From positions 1-10,406 of the forward strand of contig JNEM01013936.1 of NCBI GenBank assembly GCA_000697335.1: a stretch of 10,406 bases of DNA, given 5' to 3'. The notes beneath the pieces were generated by a model that saw only the letters and a list, made by a program, of their open reading frames with translations, did no database searches and had not been told where the DNA came from. Source of the stretch: Conidiobolus incongruus B7586 (lineage: Eukaryota; Entomophthoromycota; Entomophthoromycetes; Entomophthorales; Conidiobolaceae). Positions 9,736-10,406 of the stretch are shown here, in pieces. Numbering within the stretch: position 1 is the first letter of the stretch; each line of letters opens with the position of its first letter. The position numbers were made by a program, and so were the translations under genes.

Positions 9736-9754
9736 AGATGTGTATAAGAGACAG
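9736..9754 (+). other. Tn5/Nextera mosaic-end adapter sequence (library artefact)
   Basis: AGATGTGTATAAGAGACAG is an exact match to the 19-bp hyperactive-Tn5 mosaic end used in Nextera tagmentation libraries. In such libraries the genomic insert follows this sequence in the 3' direction. The DNA from 9755 rightward is therefore the start of a tagmented fragment, and the DNA to the left was joined to it artificially. It is not a native feature of the genome. Confidence 0.97.
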
Positions 9755-10053
9755 ATATTACTAGAAGCTTAAACTTTTACAGTGAATAATTATAATTAAT
9801 GAATCTTAGATCTTTATGTATAATCTTTTACTAAAACACAAATCAAAATGCTAGATTAAGCTAAATCAACCTCCTTTACAAATCCCTTTAAATAAATATT
9901 TTGTTAATAAGTGAATGTTAATTATTGTAATAGATTATAATAGTATATGCTATTCTTATTTAATTCTTGAAGGAAAATCAATTAATAGTAAATTATATAT
10001 TGTTTTTTTAAAATAAAAGTATTCCTAATTAGTGTTCTTAATATAATTTGAGA
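9755..10053 (-). repeat. Diverged third copy of the repeat family (partial)
   Basis: This segment aligns gap-free with 9437-9735 at a constant offset of 318, checked at 9755/9437, 9850/9532 and 9919/9601. By eye roughly two thirds of positions agree. Matching blocks include ATGCTA-AT-AAGCTAAA around the degenerate palindrome GCTAGATTAAGC (9850-9861), and TAATTATTGTAATAGATTATAATAG-type sequence from 9919. It is in the same orientation as the right arm. The 5' edge is cut by the adapter. The 3' edge fades near 10020-10053 and is uncertain in such AT-rich sequence. Confidence 0.75.
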
Positions 10054-10323
10054 AGACTTATTATTTTGCATTATAATTACAAAATACATAAATTTAAAGC
10101 TGTAAAAAACTTTCTAATTAAAAATAACTGGAAAAAACTACCACATCTAGTATATTCCTTTGATTATAACCTATATAATTATAATTGCTTTAGGCAATTA
10201 AAAAACCAGTTTACAGGAAAGAAAATTTCTACAGGAAAATTTAATTGGTTTGTGAAACATCAAATTTCAATCTTTAATAAAAAAAACTCTTTTTTAGGTG
10301 TTAGAAGTTTGTTAAAAGTATAA
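10042..10323 (+). CDS. Unrecognised short open frame, possibly an exon or gene fragment
   Basis: A stop-free frame runs for 93 codons after a TAA at 10039-10041 and ends at TAA 10321-10323. There is no ATG at its front (the first possible alternative start is TTG at 10048), so if real it would be an internal or terminal exon or a fragment. The translation is rich in Lys, Asn, Tyr and Phe and contains KKLPHLVYSFDYNLYNYNCF and FTGKKISTGKFNWFVKHQ. I recognise no domain. A stop-free run of this length is unlikely by chance in DNA this AT-rich, where TAA is very frequent, which is the only argument that it is coding. It lies right of the adapter junction, so its link to the rest of the window is not secure. 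Confidence 0.3.
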   Translation, partial: YNLRRLIILHYNYKIHKFKAVKNFLIKNNWKKLPHLVYSFDYNLYNYNCFRQLKNQFTGKKISTGKFNWFVKHQISIFNKKNSFLGVRSLLKV

Positions 10324-10406
10324 CAAAAAGTTATTAATAATAAAAGAAACTATTAAATTTATATTATATATTTATTTTTATATATTATATATTCAAATGT
10401 TTATTT
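10324..10406. other. AT-rich window end
   Basis: Nearly pure A/T sequence with no feature I can support. Confidence 0.5.

Overview
This is AT-rich eukaryotic nuclear DNA, most likely fungal. Two spliced genes carry nine introns of only 48-55 nt, with GTA donors, AG acceptors and CTAAC/CTAAT-like branch sites. The Sec15-like and Rim2-like proteins read closest to fungal family members as I remember them. Intergenic DNA is close to pure A+T and exons are less so. I cannot name the species; an AT-rich, possibly early-diverging fungus fits best.

Layout: three protein genes lie on the minus strand and are transcribed right to left. (1) A SEC15-like exocyst gene (8590-7073, six exons) stops about halfway through the usual protein. 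(2) A complete RIM2/SLC25A36-type mitochondrial pyrimidine-nucleotide carrier gene (6299-5139, five exons, 316 aa) follows. (3) A single-exon gene (3814-953, 953 aa) encodes a large helical protein I do not recognise. They are separated by 0.77 kb and 1.3 kb of AT-rich noncoding DNA. They share no obvious pathway (vesicle tethering, mitochondrial nucleotide import, unknown), so this looks like ordinary gene order and not a functional cluster.

The block is bracketed by a near-perfect, gap-free 685-bp inverted repeat (7-691 and 9051-9735; one mismatch found). At the outer edge of the right arm sits the exact 19-bp Tn5/Nextera mosaic end (9736-9754), a sequencing-library adapter and not genomic sequence. 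Immediately after it, a diverged gap-free copy of the same repeat begins (9755 to about 10053), followed by an unrecognised AT-rich open frame.

Main messages: the junction at 9735/9755 is artificial and everything to its right may come from another locus. The inverted repeat is either an amplification or assembly product or a real dispersed/terminal-inverted repeat family with at least three copies. The half-length SEC15 is the biologically odd gene, and it may be explained by the same kind of rearrangement. I found no convincing new biological system.
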